In this document: piece by piece, positions 1 to 8,301 of the stretch
Numbering within the stretch: position 1 is the first letter of the stretch
Layout: each line of letters starts with the position of its first letter
Origin: Leptospiraceae bacterium
GTDB lineage: Bacteria; Spirochaetota; Leptospiria; Turneriellales; Turneriellaceae
Reading direction: 5' to 3'
Assembly: GCA_016788945.1 (NCBI GenBank)
Contig: JAEUSA010000192.1
Location: 1-15,491, forward strand
DNA length: 15,491 nt
Made by a program: the position numbers and the translations under genes
The notes under the pieces: generated by a model
Seen by the model: only the letters and a program-made list of their open reading frames with translations
What the model was told of the DNA's origin: nothing
The model's database searches: none

Positions 1-26
1 ACGCCGCCCTCGGGACGAAAGCCCCG

Positions 27-33
27 AAGGAGG
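27..33 (+). promoter_or_regulatory. Strong ribosome binding site of the transglycosylase, possibly in a hairpin
   Basis: AAGGAGG lies 4 bases before the ATG at 38 and is the best Shine-Dalgarno match in the window. Bases 8-14 (CCTCGGG) can pair with 23-30 (CCCGAAGG) if one A is bulged, so part of the ribosome site may be held in a stem. The same hairpin could instead be the end of an upstream gene that lies outside the window. Confidence 0.6.
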
Positions 34-37
34 TTCT

Positions 38-718
38 ATGAACAAGAAAAGTGTCAAGACCAGCCAGCCAGTCAATGGCCTGCCGGGTAAAGGCCTTACC
101 TTCGTGAAAAGACCGGCCCTGTTTTTTTCAGGGTTTGCCTCGATCGCCGTCGCCGCGGCGCTTTTTACCGCCTATCCGAAATGGCAAAAACAAGAAACCG
201 AAAACTGGGTTTATTCGTATGTCACCGATCATTTTCCCGGAAAAGGCATTGAAAATCTGCAAAAACTGGCAAAAATTATCTATCGCGAATCGAATAACCT
301 GAAACTCGATAAGGCCAGCGACGGTATGCGCTATGACCGTGCCGCGCTGCTTATGGGTATTATTCAGGTTGAGAGCGAGTTTAATCGTAAGGCGCGCTCA
401 CCCGTAGGCGCTCGCGGGTTCATGCAGCTGATGCCCGCAACGGCGGCGCTGCTCAAAGGCCGTCGCCTTTCGCAAGAAGAGATTACCGATGCTGAAACGA
501 ACATCACACTTGGTGTGAAGTACATGAACGAGATGATTCGCGAGATGGGCAGCGTGCGCAAGGCACTGCTCGCCTATAATGCGGGGCCGGGTGCCGTACG
601 CAAGTGGGGCGGAGTTCCCGCTTATTACGACCATGTTCTCGCCGCACACAACCGCTTCGTCGAGTATCGTATCGAAGGCCGCAACGCACGCCTCGTACTC
701 GCTCAGTTGGCGGATTAA
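38..718 (+). CDS. Membrane-anchored or exported lytic transglycosylase (SLT domain)
   Basis: A 226-residue protein of the soluble lytic transglycosylase (SLT, lysozyme-like) family, which cleaves the MurNAc-GlcNAc bond of peptidoglycan to leave 1,6-anhydroMurNAc. Residues 24-48 form a basic-then-hydrophobic segment (RPALFFSGFASIAVAAALF), probably an uncleaved signal anchor, so the enzyme would act in the periplasm. The catalytic domain covers about residues 75-210: the catalytic Glu is E112 in IIQVESEF, followed by GFMQLMP (127-133) and AYNAGPGAV (179-187), the three classic SLT motifs in order and spacing. The length suits a minimal single-domain transglycosylase without LysM repeats. The ATG is fixed by a strong AAGGAGG site. 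The gene is followed by a GC-rich hairpin and faces the oxidoreductase gene tail to tail. Family assignment is firm; substrate preference is not visible. Confidence 0.93.
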   Translation: MNKKSVKTSQPVNGLPGKGLTFVKRPALFFSGFASIAVAAALFTAYPKWQKQETENWVYSYVTDHFPGKGIENLQKLAKIIYRESNNLKLDKASDGMRYDRAALLMGIIQVESEFNRKARSPVGARGFMQLMPATAALLKGRRLSQEEITDAETNITLGVKYMNEMIREMGSVRKALLAYNAGPGAVRKWGGVPAYYDHVLAAHNRFVEYRIEGRNARLVLAQLAD

Positions 719-744
719 CCCTCGCAAGAGAGGCTCATCCCTAA

Positions 745-773
745 CCCCCGCCGCGACGCGGCGGGGGCTTTCG
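745..773 (+). terminator. GC-rich hairpin terminator after the transglycosylase
   Basis: A perfect 10-bp stem (CCCCCGCCGC at 745-754, GCGGCGGGGG at 758-767) with a 3-base loop is followed by CTTTC. It starts 26 bases after the stop codon. The T-run is short, so termination may be partial. The hairpin lies between two convergent genes and could serve both. Confidence 0.65.
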
Positions 774-792
774 CTCAGGTGCTCAACTGTCG

Positions 793-1797
793 TTACTCTT
801 TGAGACTCAGTACGACTTTACCCTTCGTTCTGCCCGTCGCAAGATAATCGAATGCGTTGCCATATTGCTGAAAGGGAAACACACGATCGACGACAGCTTT
901 GATTTTGCCTTGCTCGATGAATTGCGTAACCGTATCCAATTGCGCACCCGACGGCTTCACGAAAATAAAAGAATAGTGAATACCGGCGAGCCGCGAGAGC
1001 AAAGTTTCACGAAAACTCAGCACGAAACAGGCGAATTGCAAAATCGGATTTAAACCGAACTGCTGAGCGAATTTCGCATCGGGCGGGCCAGCGAGAGCAA
1101 TCAGGTGTCCTCCCGGTTTCAAGATACGAATGCCGCGCGAGGGATTATCATCGTCGACGGAATCTAAGACGATGTCAAAATCGCGCAGCAGGTCTTCAAA
1201 TCTTTCTGTGCGGTAATCAATCACCCGATCGGCCCCTAATTGAGCGACCCACGGCAGATTACCCGCACTCGTCGTGGTGGCAACTTCGAGCCCGCAGGCT
1301 TTCGCAAATTGAATAGCGAACGTACCTACGCCGCCACTGCCGGCCTTGATGAATATTCTTTGCCCTATCTTGCACCGGGCAACGGAATGTAGGGCCTGAC
1401 AAACGGTCAGCGCGACGAGCGGCAGCGATGCGGCTTCTGCGAAGGTCAGATTTTTGGGCTTGAGCGCGAGAAAATCTTCTGAGACAACGGCATATTCGGC
1501 AAATGCGCCAAGACGCTTTTTATCCACACTCGCATACACTTCGTCGCCTGCCTTAAAGCGAGTCACGCGCGGCCCCACGCGCACCACCCTGCCGGCGATA
1601 TCATTGCCCGGCACCAGCGGCAACGGGTATTCGAGCAAAGGCCGCATCTTTCCGCTCCTGATTTTGATATCCACGGGGTTGAGTCCCGCGGCATAAACTT
1701 CAATCATGACACCGTCATCCGTGAGTTGTGGTTCCGGAAAATCGCGTATTGCCAAAACATCGTTTGTGCCGTATGACTTCATGACTATCGCTTTCAT
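793..1797 (-). CDS. Zinc-free NADPH:quinone oxidoreductase-like medium-chain dehydrogenase
   Basis: A 334-residue member of the medium-chain dehydrogenase/reductase superfamily, quinone oxidoreductase branch. The N-terminal GroES-like fold carries AAGLNPVDIKIRSG (37-49) and the PLVPGNDIAGRVVRVG stretch (60-75). The Rossmann fold has GSGGVG at 153-158 (KAGSGGVGTFAIQFAKACG), and C-terminal residues match the ADH_zinc_N_2 type ending in GRTKGKVVLSL. The structural zinc cysteine cluster and catalytic Cys/His of alcohol dehydrogenases are absent, so an NAD(P)H-dependent reductase of quinones or enones is more likely than an alcohol dehydrogenase. The ATG chosen gives the usual MKAIVM start but has no clear ribosome site and lies inside a palindrome. 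It is divergent from an AraC regulator, its likely controller. Substrate unknown. Confidence 0.88.
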   Translation of the reverse strand: MKAIVMKSYGTNDVLAIRDFPEPQLTDDGVMIEVYAAGLNPVDIKIRSGKMRPLLEYPLPLVPGNDIAGRVVRVGPRVTRFKAGDEVYASVDKKRLGAFAEYAVVSEDFLALKPKNLTFAEAASLPLVALTVCQALHSVARCKIGQRIFIKAGSGGVGTFAIQFAKACGLEVATTTSAGNLPWVAQLGADRVIDYRTERFEDLLRDFDIVLDSVDDDNPSRGIRILKPGGHLIALAGPPDAKFAQQFGLNPILQFACFVLSFRETLLSRLAGIHYSFIFVKPSGAQLDTVTQFIEQGKIKAVVDRVFPFQQYGNAFDYLATGRTKGKVVLSLKE

Positions 1798-1878
1798 GTT
1801 ACAATAATAACATCCGAAAACAAACGCGACTTGTACGAATCTGCAAAGATTTGGATTTTTTGTGAAAACGGTTTTCGG
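1796..1878. promoter_or_regulatory. Divergent promoter/operator region of oxidoreductase and AraC regulator
   Basis: Bases 1798-1904 separate two divergent genes and hold several symmetric sequences. ATGTTA (1796-1801) and TAACAT (1808-1813) form a palindrome with a 6-base spacer that overlaps the oxidoreductase start codon. GAAAAC-G-GTTTTC (1864-1876) is a perfect 13-bp palindrome. CCGAAAAC at 1814-1821 is repeated inverted as GTTTTCGG at 1871-1878, so the GAAAAC half-site occurs three times within 63 bases. These are plausible binding sites for the adjacent AraC protein or another regulator. Which protein binds is inference. Confidence 0.4.
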
Positions 1879-1904
1879 CCGACGGGGCGTTATTTCTGCA
1901 GTGC

Positions 1905-2690
1905 ATGCCTGACAGCGAACGCCTGTGCATTTGGAATAACCGCGGCCTATTTATGGGCTACCTGCCTGAGTTCGGCATGCGCCGGCAGGGTGCGGCTGCA
2001 GTCTGTGTAGGCCTCGATAAAGAAATCGAAATTTCTACAGACGAACGCGAATGGATTCGTTGCCGAACGGCGCTGACGCAACCGCTGACAGACCATGCGA
2101 TTCGCTTTGACGGCGGCTATTGCGCTCTACTTTTTATTGATCCGCATAACCCTGATTTTTCGCAACTGATAAAATCGAATGCAGGGGGGCAGCGCCATGG
2201 TATGTTCATTGCACTGCGCGAAGAATCATGGCTCATCGAAGTGCTGCTACAGATCAGGCAAACACCGCCCAATGGAGATATCAGTAGGTACTTGTCAAAA
2301 CTTCGGTTCTGCGAGTCAGAAGATTCTCGACCGACGTTCGATGACCGACTGACGCCGGTGATGCGACATATGCTTGCCAACCTTGCCGAGAATACCACCG
2401 TCGAAGAGCTTGCGCAAATCGCGCAGATGTCACCATCCAGTCTCGAGCATCTTTTCAAGCAGCACGTCGGCATTCCGATGCGCATGTTCCGCAATTGGTT
2501 TCGGATGAAGGCGGCTGTTTTGGCCGCCTCGAAAGGCAAAAGCCTGACCGAGGCCGCACTCACCGCGGGATTTTTCGATTCGGCGCATTTTTCGCGCGCT
2601 TTCAAGGAGACATTTGGCCTGCCGCCTTCAGAAATATTCTCCCCGCGCAGAAAGCTGGAATGGTTTATCGAAGATACAGCGGCGTTTTAA
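1905..2690 (+). CDS. AraC/XylS-family transcriptional regulator
   Basis: A 261-residue protein with a C-terminal AraC-type DNA-binding domain at about residues 150-247. The first helix-turn-helix is around [20 protein letters not shown] (166-185) and the second around [20 protein letters not shown] (214-233), followed by the conserved FGLPPSEIF. The N-terminal 145 residues would be the effector-sensing part; I do not recognise a specific sensor family in it. An in-frame stop at 1863 limits how far upstream translation could begin. The ATG at 1905 has no obvious ribosome site, and ATG 1953 (MGYLPEFGM) is a possible alternative. It is divergent from the oxidoreductase, which it may activate or repress; it ends overlapping the stop codon of purE on the other strand. 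Confidence 0.9.
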   Translation: MPDSERLCIWNNRGLFMGYLPEFGMRRQGAAAVCVGLDKEIEISTDEREWIRCRTALTQPLTDHAIRFDGGYCALLFIDPHNPDFSQLIKSNAGGQRHGMFIALREESWLIEVLLQIRQTPPNGDISRYLSKLRFCESEDSRPTFDDRLTPVMRHMLANLAENTTVEELAQIAQMSPSSLEHLFKQHVGIPMRMFRNWFRMKAAVLAASKGKSLTEAALTAGFFDSAHFSRAFKETFGLPPSEIFSPRRKLEWFIEDTAAF

Positions 2691-2696
2691 CCGCCG
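2680..2696. terminator. Weak shared hairpin over the convergent AraC and purE stops
   Basis: CGGCG (2680-2684) and CGCCG (2692-2696) can pair around a TTTTAAC loop that contains both stop codons. No good T-run follows on either strand, so it is only a candidate bidirectional terminator. Confidence 0.25.
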
Positions 2697-3166
2697 AGCT
2701 TGCTTTGTAAAACTTTGTCTGACAGGGCTTTGCGGTAGTCTTCGAGTTTTTGCGCGAGCACCGCATCGGCGAGCGCGAGAATTTGCGCCGCAAGCAGGCC
2801 TGCATTTTTTGCATTATCGAGAGCCACCGTGGCTACGGGAATACCGCCGGGCATTTGCAATATCGAGAGTATACTATCCCAACCATCGAGGGAGTTCGAC
2901 GACTTCACCGGCACGCCAATCACCGGCAGCATGGTGAGCGATGCGACCATGCCCGGTAAGTGCGCGGCACCGCCAGCACCGGCGATGATAACCTGAAAAC
3001 CTTTGGCTTTTGCCGTTTTGGCAAATTCTACCATTTTTTCCGGCGTGCGGTGCGCTGAAACCACCTCGGCATGGGCTGCAACGCCGAGCTCGGCGAGCAC
3101 ATCGCGGGCCTGCTGCATAATTTTCCAGTCAGATTCGGAACCCATAATGATCGCGACAGGTTTCAT
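2687..3166 (-). CDS. purE: N5-carboxyaminoimidazole ribonucleotide mutase, class I PurE
   Basis: A 159-residue PurE, which converts N5-CAIR (the product of PurK) to CAIR in de novo purine synthesis. Visible signatures are MGSESDW (8-14), SAHRTP (about 37-42, with the catalytic His), [12 protein letters not shown] in the middle, and [24 protein letters not shown], all typical of class I enzymes that work with PurK. The start at 3166 is preferred: GGAG lies 9 bases upstream and [14 protein letters not shown] matches the family N-terminus. An upstream in-frame ATG at 3190 would only add eight non-conserved residues. It follows purK by 40 bases on the same strand, so the two are probably one operon. 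Confidence 0.96.
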   Translation of the reverse strand: MKPVAIIMGSESDWKIMQQARDVLAELGVAAHAEVVSAHRTPEKMVEFAKTAKAKGFQVIIAGAGGAAHLPGMVASLTMLPVIGVPVKSSNSLDGWDSILSILQMPGGIPVATVALDNAKNAGLLAAQILALADAVLAQKLEDYRKALSDKVLQSKLGG

Positions 3167-3206
3167 AAATGTATTCTCCGGCAATGCCACCTACCGCGCA
3201 CAGTTT

Positions 3207-4325
3207 TTATTGTCCCCCGCCCGTAAGCTGCCGGTAGGTCACGAGAATTTGATCTGCCTCACCCGTGAGCGTAATGTGCCCTAACTTGCGGTATGGTCGA
3301 ATGTCTTTTTTTCCATACAGATGCACATGCACATTCGGTATCCGCAGAGCGCGCGAAATGATCGCGCTGAATTCGGCTTCACGTCCGTTTTCAGGGCCCA
3401 GCAGATTCATCATCAGCGAGGGGGTCGTGGTTGTCGCGTCGCCTAACGGCATACCTGTGAGCATACGAACAAGGTTTTCGTATTGTGAAGTCGCCGCGGC
3501 CTCGATGGTGTGATGCCCGCTGTTGTGGGGCCGCGGCGCCATTTCATTGACGAGAATTTCACCCGCCGTGTTAATAAACATTTCGACAGCCAATAAACCG
3601 CGTATACCGAGTTTTTCCGCGGCAAGCAGCGCAATCGCTCGCGCATGGCGTGCCTGGTCTTCTGAGATATCCGCAGGGCAAATTTGGTACTTCAGAATAT
3701 TCCGCACACCGTCAAATACCATCTCCACGGGATCATAGGTAACGCGCTGCCCCTGCAAGTCGGTGGCAACGAGTACAGCGATCTCTTTGGCAATTGCCAC
3801 GCGTTCTTCAAGCAGCGATTCACCGTCAAAAGCGCGGGCAAGATCGGCCTCGGTGGCAAGCAACATCACGCCCTGACCATCATAACCGGCAGTAGCCTTT
3901 TTCTGAATCGCAGGGAATTCCGGCGGTTGTGCGCGCAGTGCATCTAAAGAAGGAACTACGCGAAAACGCGCTGTCGGTATCTTATGCGCGGCGAAAAATT
4001 CCTTTTGCCGGCATTTATTCTGTATCGTTGCGAGCGCTTCGCCCGAAGGAAAAACGCGCACACCCCGCTGCGCGAGTTCGCTCAATGCCGCGGCGCTTAC
4101 ATGCTCTGAATCAATCGTCACGGCATCACAGCCAGCGGCAAACGCAACCGCCACCGCTTGATCTTGCGGATTTCCCTCGGTAAATTCTGATGCATATTGT
4201 GCGGCAGGTGCATCTGCGCTTTTGTCGAGAACTTTCACGCGAATACCATATTGCATCGCCGCGGCGATTGTCATGCGAGCGAGCTGGCCGCCGCCGAGAA
4301 TGCCGATCGTCTGCTGCAGTTTCAT
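3207..4325 (-). CDS. purK: 5-(carboxyamino)imidazole ribonucleotide synthase PurK
   Basis: A 372-residue ATP-grasp enzyme that carboxylates AIR to N5-CAIR using ATP and bicarbonate, the step before PurE. It begins with the conserved TIGILGGGQLARM (6-18). The ATP-grasp core includes FPAIQKKATAGYDGQGV, the ELLEERVAIAKEIAV-like region (here SLLEERVAIAKEIAV) and the strongly conserved NEMAPRPHNSGHHTIEA. Length is normal for PurK. The start is the ATG with GGAAAA a few bases upstream and gives the standard N-terminus. It lies 38 bases after the DUF1343 gene and 40 bases before purE, so a three-gene transcript is possible. Its presence beside a class I PurE makes a complete two-step route. Confidence 0.97.
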   Translation of the reverse strand: MKLQQTIGILGGGQLARMTIAAAMQYGIRVKVLDKSADAPAAQYASEFTEGNPQDQAVAVAFAAGCDAVTIDSEHVSAAALSELAQRGVRVFPSGEALATIQNKCRQKEFFAAHKIPTARFRVVPSLDALRAQPPEFPAIQKKATAGYDGQGVMLLATEADLARAFDGESLLEERVAIAKEIAVLVATDLQGQRVTYDPVEMVFDGVRNILKYQICPADISEDQARHARAIALLAAEKLGIRGLLAVEMFINTAGEILVNEMAPRPHNSGHHTIEAAATSQYENLVRMLTGMPLGDATTTTPSLMMNLLGPENGREAEFSAIISRALRIPNVHVHLYGKKDIRPYRKLGHITLTGEADQILVTYRQLTGGGQ

Positions 4326-4363
4326 CGGTATTTTCCGTGTGTTTTGTTCGACATGCCCCGACG

Positions 4364-5653
4364 CTATTTGTGATACAAGCGATACTTCAGCATGGCCGCG
4401 GTAAACTTATTCATGCGCTTTTTTTCGCCCGCCATGAACTGATCATAGCTCAAAGCCTTGAGCAGCGCCTTGCGCATGGTCGTCGTACCGGTCTGCGCGT
4501 CGAGACCTTGTTTTTCGGTGAAATGTTTTTTCATAAAATCGTCACGGCCATGCTTGATGTGCCACAGAAAGAATTCATAAGCCGCGCGGGCCGGTTCAAC
4601 CTTGCGTTCGTCGAACTCCAACTTGTAACCGGGTAACAATTTGCCTTTATGCTTGCCCGACGAAGCATAAAACGGATACGCATGAAATTTCACTCCACCC
4701 ATTTTAGGAAGATCGACATTCGCAAAATCCGGATGGCCGATCTGGCAAAAAGGGTCTTTCGTAATGCGGCCTTCTTCAATGAAAGTTGCCTCGAAAAAAA
4801 CGGAAATCCAATAGCACTGGTTCGCGCGCAGGTGCGGCAGGTTCGGTGACGGGGGATAAAACACGAGACCGCGGGCTGAATGTGCAGTGCGCGGGTTATA
4901 CCCGGCCAGTTTCTGGATATGGATTTTTATTTTGAGCTTACGGTCAGCAATATACTTGCGCGCGAGTTCGGCATGCGTATAACCCGGCAGAAACGGAATT
5001 TCTTCTTCGCCGACGTACGAAAAATTGGCTATTTGCGCTACTGGGCCCTGCGGCCCGAGATGTGATGCGGGGTTTGGTACATCGATCAGATAGAGCATCT
5101 GGCCGCTTTCAGCGCGGTGCATGGCCCGCATCACACGATTGAGCACCGTTCGGTATGTATACGGCCGCACCCCCGAATCGGGCAGATCAAACACAATCGC
5201 TTCGCAATCCGCAATTTTTTCTTGCAGTTTCTCGACTGTGGTCAGGTAAATCGTTTCTGGTTGCACATGCAGGCACTCACCATTTTCGTTTTTCTCGCAG
5301 CTGCCGGTACCAATCTTCTTGTTGCCATGATCGTCTTCTTGCGCCGTGAGCCCATGTTCGGGTGTGAACAGATGCTGTACATTGATGTCGTTTTCGGCGA
5401 GCTTTGCATAGATATGCTTATCGGTATTCTCCATCGCATCGTAGAGAAACTGCCTACCTAAACCGGCGGCGTTGGTGATGAAACAGGTGTTTTTACCCCT
5501 GAGTCTTTTTAATCCCTCTTTGAAAAAAATATCCGTTGCCGAACCCGAGGCTTTGCGCTGCGCGCGCGAGCCGGATTTTTTCTTGGCCTGAACCGGCGAC
5601 GAAGCCGCGAAGGCTACGAGAGCCACTATAGATGCAAAAAACCTGTAACGCAA
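4364..5653 (-). CDS. Exported DUF1343 / NamZ-like exo-beta-N-acetylmuramidase homologue, TTG start
   Basis: A 429-residue protein of the DUF1343 (PF07075) family; characterised members (NamZ) remove terminal MurNAc from peptidoglycan fragments during wall recycling. Residues 1-23 are a clear signal peptide (MRYRFFASIVALVAFAASSP, cleavage after VQA), so it acts in the periplasm or outside. Family motifs in order: ITNAAG (59-64), HLFTPEHGL (94-102), VFDLPDSGVRPYTYRT (154-169), DVPNP (191-195), PPSPNLPHL (267-275) and EEGRITKDPFCQIGHP (293-308). Several positions differ from the commonest family forms, for example FDLPDSG where FDIQDVG is usual. The start must be TTG at 5653: the next upstream codons contain no start before a stop at 5690-5692, and the nearby ATG at 5690 is in another frame. 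Enzymatic specificity is inferred from the family. Confidence 0.85.
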   Translation of the reverse strand: MRYRFFASIVALVAFAASSPVQAKKKSGSRAQRKASGSATDIFFKEGLKRLRGKNTCFITNAAGLGRQFLYDAMENTDKHIYAKLAENDINVQHLFTPEHGLTAQEDDHGNKKIGTGSCEKNENGECLHVQPETIYLTTVEKLQEKIADCEAIVFDLPDSGVRPYTYRTVLNRVMRAMHRAESGQMLYLIDVPNPASHLGPQGPVAQIANFSYVGEEEIPFLPGYTHAELARKYIADRKLKIKIHIQKLAGYNPRTAHSARGLVFYPPSPNLPHLRANQCYWISVFFEATFIEEGRITKDPFCQIGHPDFANVDLPKMGGVKFHAYPFYASSGKHKGKLLPGYKLEFDERKVEPARAAYEFFLWHIKHGRDDFMKKHFTEKQGLDAQTGTTTMRKALLKALSYDQFMAGEKKRMNKFTAAMLKYRLYHK

Positions 5654-5661
5654 GGCTGACG

Positions 5662-5724
5662 CAAATCTTGATGTGCGATAAGGCGACCATTAAGATTTGA
5701 CCGTGTGTCTCAAAGAGCAAATCT
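5662..5724. promoter_or_regulatory. Repeated CAAATCTT half-sites between DUF1343 gene and ilvC
   Basis: The 76-base divergent intergenic region contains CAAATCTT (5662-5669), its exact inverted copy AAGATTTG (5692-5699) and a direct copy CAAATCT (5718-5724) just before the ilvC ATG. Three copies of one half-site in so short a space suggest an operator, possibly governing ilvC, the DUF1343 gene or both. The ilvC start has no strong ribosome site. No binding protein can be named. Confidence 0.35.
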
Positions 5725-5726
5725 AA

Positions 5727-6731
<1,005 letters not shown>

Positions 6732-6743
6732 ACCGATCTAACC

Positions 6744-6771
6744 GAGAACACCTCTGTGCTCAGGTGTTCTC
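6744..6771 (+). terminator. Perfect 10-bp hairpin after ilvC
   Basis: GAGAACACCT (6744-6753) and AGGTGTTCTC (6762-6771) pair perfectly around an 8-base loop, 12 bases after the ilvC stop. No T-run follows, so it may be a weak terminator, an mRNA 3'-end stabiliser or a regulatory structure for the next gene. A second small inverted repeat, TGACC-GCTGA-GGTCA (6782-6796), lies just downstream, beginning within a TTGACC that resembles a -35 box. Confidence 0.45.
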
Positions 6772-6821
6772 TAACTTACCTTGACCGCTGAGGTCACTGT
6801 TTTAAGCAGCACCGGCTATTT

Positions 6822-8264
6822 ATGTCGGATTCCGTCCTGAAGCCATTTAATTTTTCACCTGAGATCATCGCGCGCATGCGCGACACACAGGAAATTCCCG
6901 TGAACTTCTATAACGCGAACGGGCAGGTGCTCATACCGCGCAAAGAACAGGCATCGGGTGACATGATCAACAAGCTGCTGCAGCACATTGGCAGCGGCAT
7001 CTATTACCGCGAAGACGATGAAGATAAACTCGGATTAAGAAAAAACGCAAACCCTGAACTCGAGGGGTTAACCGACACGAAACTTTTGACCGAAAAGCGT
7101 GTTGCCGAAATCACAGAGGCCACCGAGAGCCTTTTCAATGAACTCAAGTTCGCGGCATTTGGCGCCGTGCATTCGCAGAAGATGCACAGTCAGGTGACGT
7201 CATTTATAACCGACTTCGAGCAACAACCCGACATGATGGTCGGCGTCATCAATATTCTCGAGACGGTAAAAGCCGGCAGTGCGGGTTCTTCTGATCTTTC
7301 CAAACAGGCGGTGAAGCGTGCGGTCGTCGCGATGGCGCTCAAATCGCGCAGCATGAAGGCGATGATTTCCAAAGACCGCGGCCGTGGTTCCGAAGCCGTG
7401 CAGCCCGTGATGATGGGCGGTATGCTCGCGCAAATCGGCAAGACGAAAATGAACTTGCCCGAGGGCGATAAACTCACCCAGCAGCAACGGGCGTACGTGC
7501 GCAAATACCCCCTGCTCTCTTACCTTATGGTTGCGCACGAGCCGACCGTCGCGTTCGAAGTGAAGCGGCTGATTCTCAACCAGCGCCGCACTCTGCCCGA
7601 AAACTCGGTGACGAATAACTATCCCGAATTCCGCTGGATGACGGCGACGCTACAGAGTCTTGTACAGGAAAACGATAAGAAAGGCAAAAAAGAAGTGGCG
7701 AGCGACATACTGCGGCAATTAGCATCCCTCAAAGAGTTCGTCGTTTATGAAGAAGATGTCAATATTCTGAGCCTCGCGACCGACTTTGCCGCACTGACGA
7801 CTGAATCGGATACGCGCGAAGCGAAAGATCCGATCACCGCGATCAAACTGATTCTGAATAACTGTTTTTATCAATATGGTCCCAAAGTCATACGCGATTT
7901 TCTCGATCATATTTCGATGTCGTTGAGCCACAACCAGAAAATCATCAAGAATGACGATCTGCTCGTGCTCGCGCTCACCATGACCAGCGGACAGACCTAT
8001 TTTGAGGTGGTGCGAGTGCTTGAAGTCGGCCGCTACCAGAGTCGCGCCCTCGTTCAACGCCTCGGCGTTCTGCACATGGCAACGGTTAACGCCGAAGGCC
8101 AGAACCAGGGAGTCCTTCAAGTCGATACTTTCAGGGCAGACCCGCGAAAAATACGCATCAATCTCGCGCAGGATTTTCTGCGTCGGATCATTTATATAAT
8201 TGATCCGACGGTTGATCCGCAATTGTACGAGAAAATTGTCAAAAAAATTCAGCCGACGGGCTAA
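6822..8264 (+). CDS. HD-GYP-like protein lacking the catalytic HD and metal ligands
   Basis: A 480-residue cytoplasmic protein with no signal or membrane segment. Residues 20-65 (IPVNFYNANGQVL ... SGIYYRED) resemble the N-terminal domain found before HD-GYP phosphodiesterases. Residues about 112-360 follow the HD-GYP fold by eye: MLAQIGKTKM (201-210) sits where active enzymes have LLHDIGKIGI, so His-Asp is replaced by A203-Q204; RKYPLLSYLM (227-236) matches the KxHPxxG helix without its His; and NILSLATDFAALT (314-326) matches ILAVADVFDALT. The HHE and GYP motifs are not recognisable. It should therefore not cleave cyclic di-GMP, but could bind a nucleotide or partner, or act as scaffold. The C-terminal 100 residues are unrecognised. 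The start has no good ribosome site. The HD-GYP relation is inference from motif alignment. Confidence 0.8.
   Translation: MSDSVLKPFNFSPEIIARMRDTQEIPVNFYNANGQVLIPRKEQASGDMINKLLQHIGSGIYYREDDEDKLGLRKNANPELEGLTDTKLLTEKRVAEITEATESLFNELKFAAFGAVHSQKMHSQVTSFITDFEQQPDMMVGVINILETVKAGSAGSSDLSKQAVKRAVVAMALKSRSMKAMISKDRGRGSEAVQPVMMGGMLAQIGKTKMNLPEGDKLTQQQRAYVRKYPLLSYLMVAHEPTVAFEVKRLILNQRRTLPENSVTNNYPEFRWMTATLQSLVQENDKKGKKEVASDILRQLASLKEFVVYEEDVNILSLATDFAALTTESDTREAKDPITAIKLILNNCFYQYGPKVIRDFLDHISMSLSHNQKIIKNDDLLVLALTMTSGQTYFEVVRVLEVGRYQSRALVQRLGVLHMATVNAEGQNQGVLQVDTFRADPRKIRINLAQDFLRRIIYIIDPTVDPQLYEKIVKKIQPTG
8181..8210. repeat. 30-bp near-perfect palindrome inside the 3' end of the HD-GYP-like gene
   Basis: CGTCGGATCA (8181-8190) and TGATCCGACG (8201-8210) are exact inverted copies. 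The 10 bases between them include the self-complementary TTATATAA, so 28 of 30 bases are symmetric. The AT-rich centre contains TATAAT (8195-8200). It codes for residues about 454-463 of the protein. TTGATCCG is repeated directly at 8200-8207 and 8212-8219. Confidence 0.8.
8241..8262 (-). terminator. Likely rho-independent terminator of dxs
   Basis: Read on the minus strand, AGCC-CGTC-GGCT (8262-8251) is followed by GAA and seven T (8247-8241). It begins about 40 bases after the dxs stop and overlaps the last codons of the convergent HD-GYP-like gene. The stem is short (4 bp plus possible wobble pairs), but the T-run is the best in the window. Confidence 0.5.
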
Positions 8265-8301
8265 GAAACATTCATAGAAACCGCGTTAAGCGGCGGTAGG
8301 T

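Noticed and set aside
398..727. 109-codon minus-strand open frame opposite the transglycosylase
   Set aside because: Shadow frame of a clear SLT gene; no domain or ribosome site.
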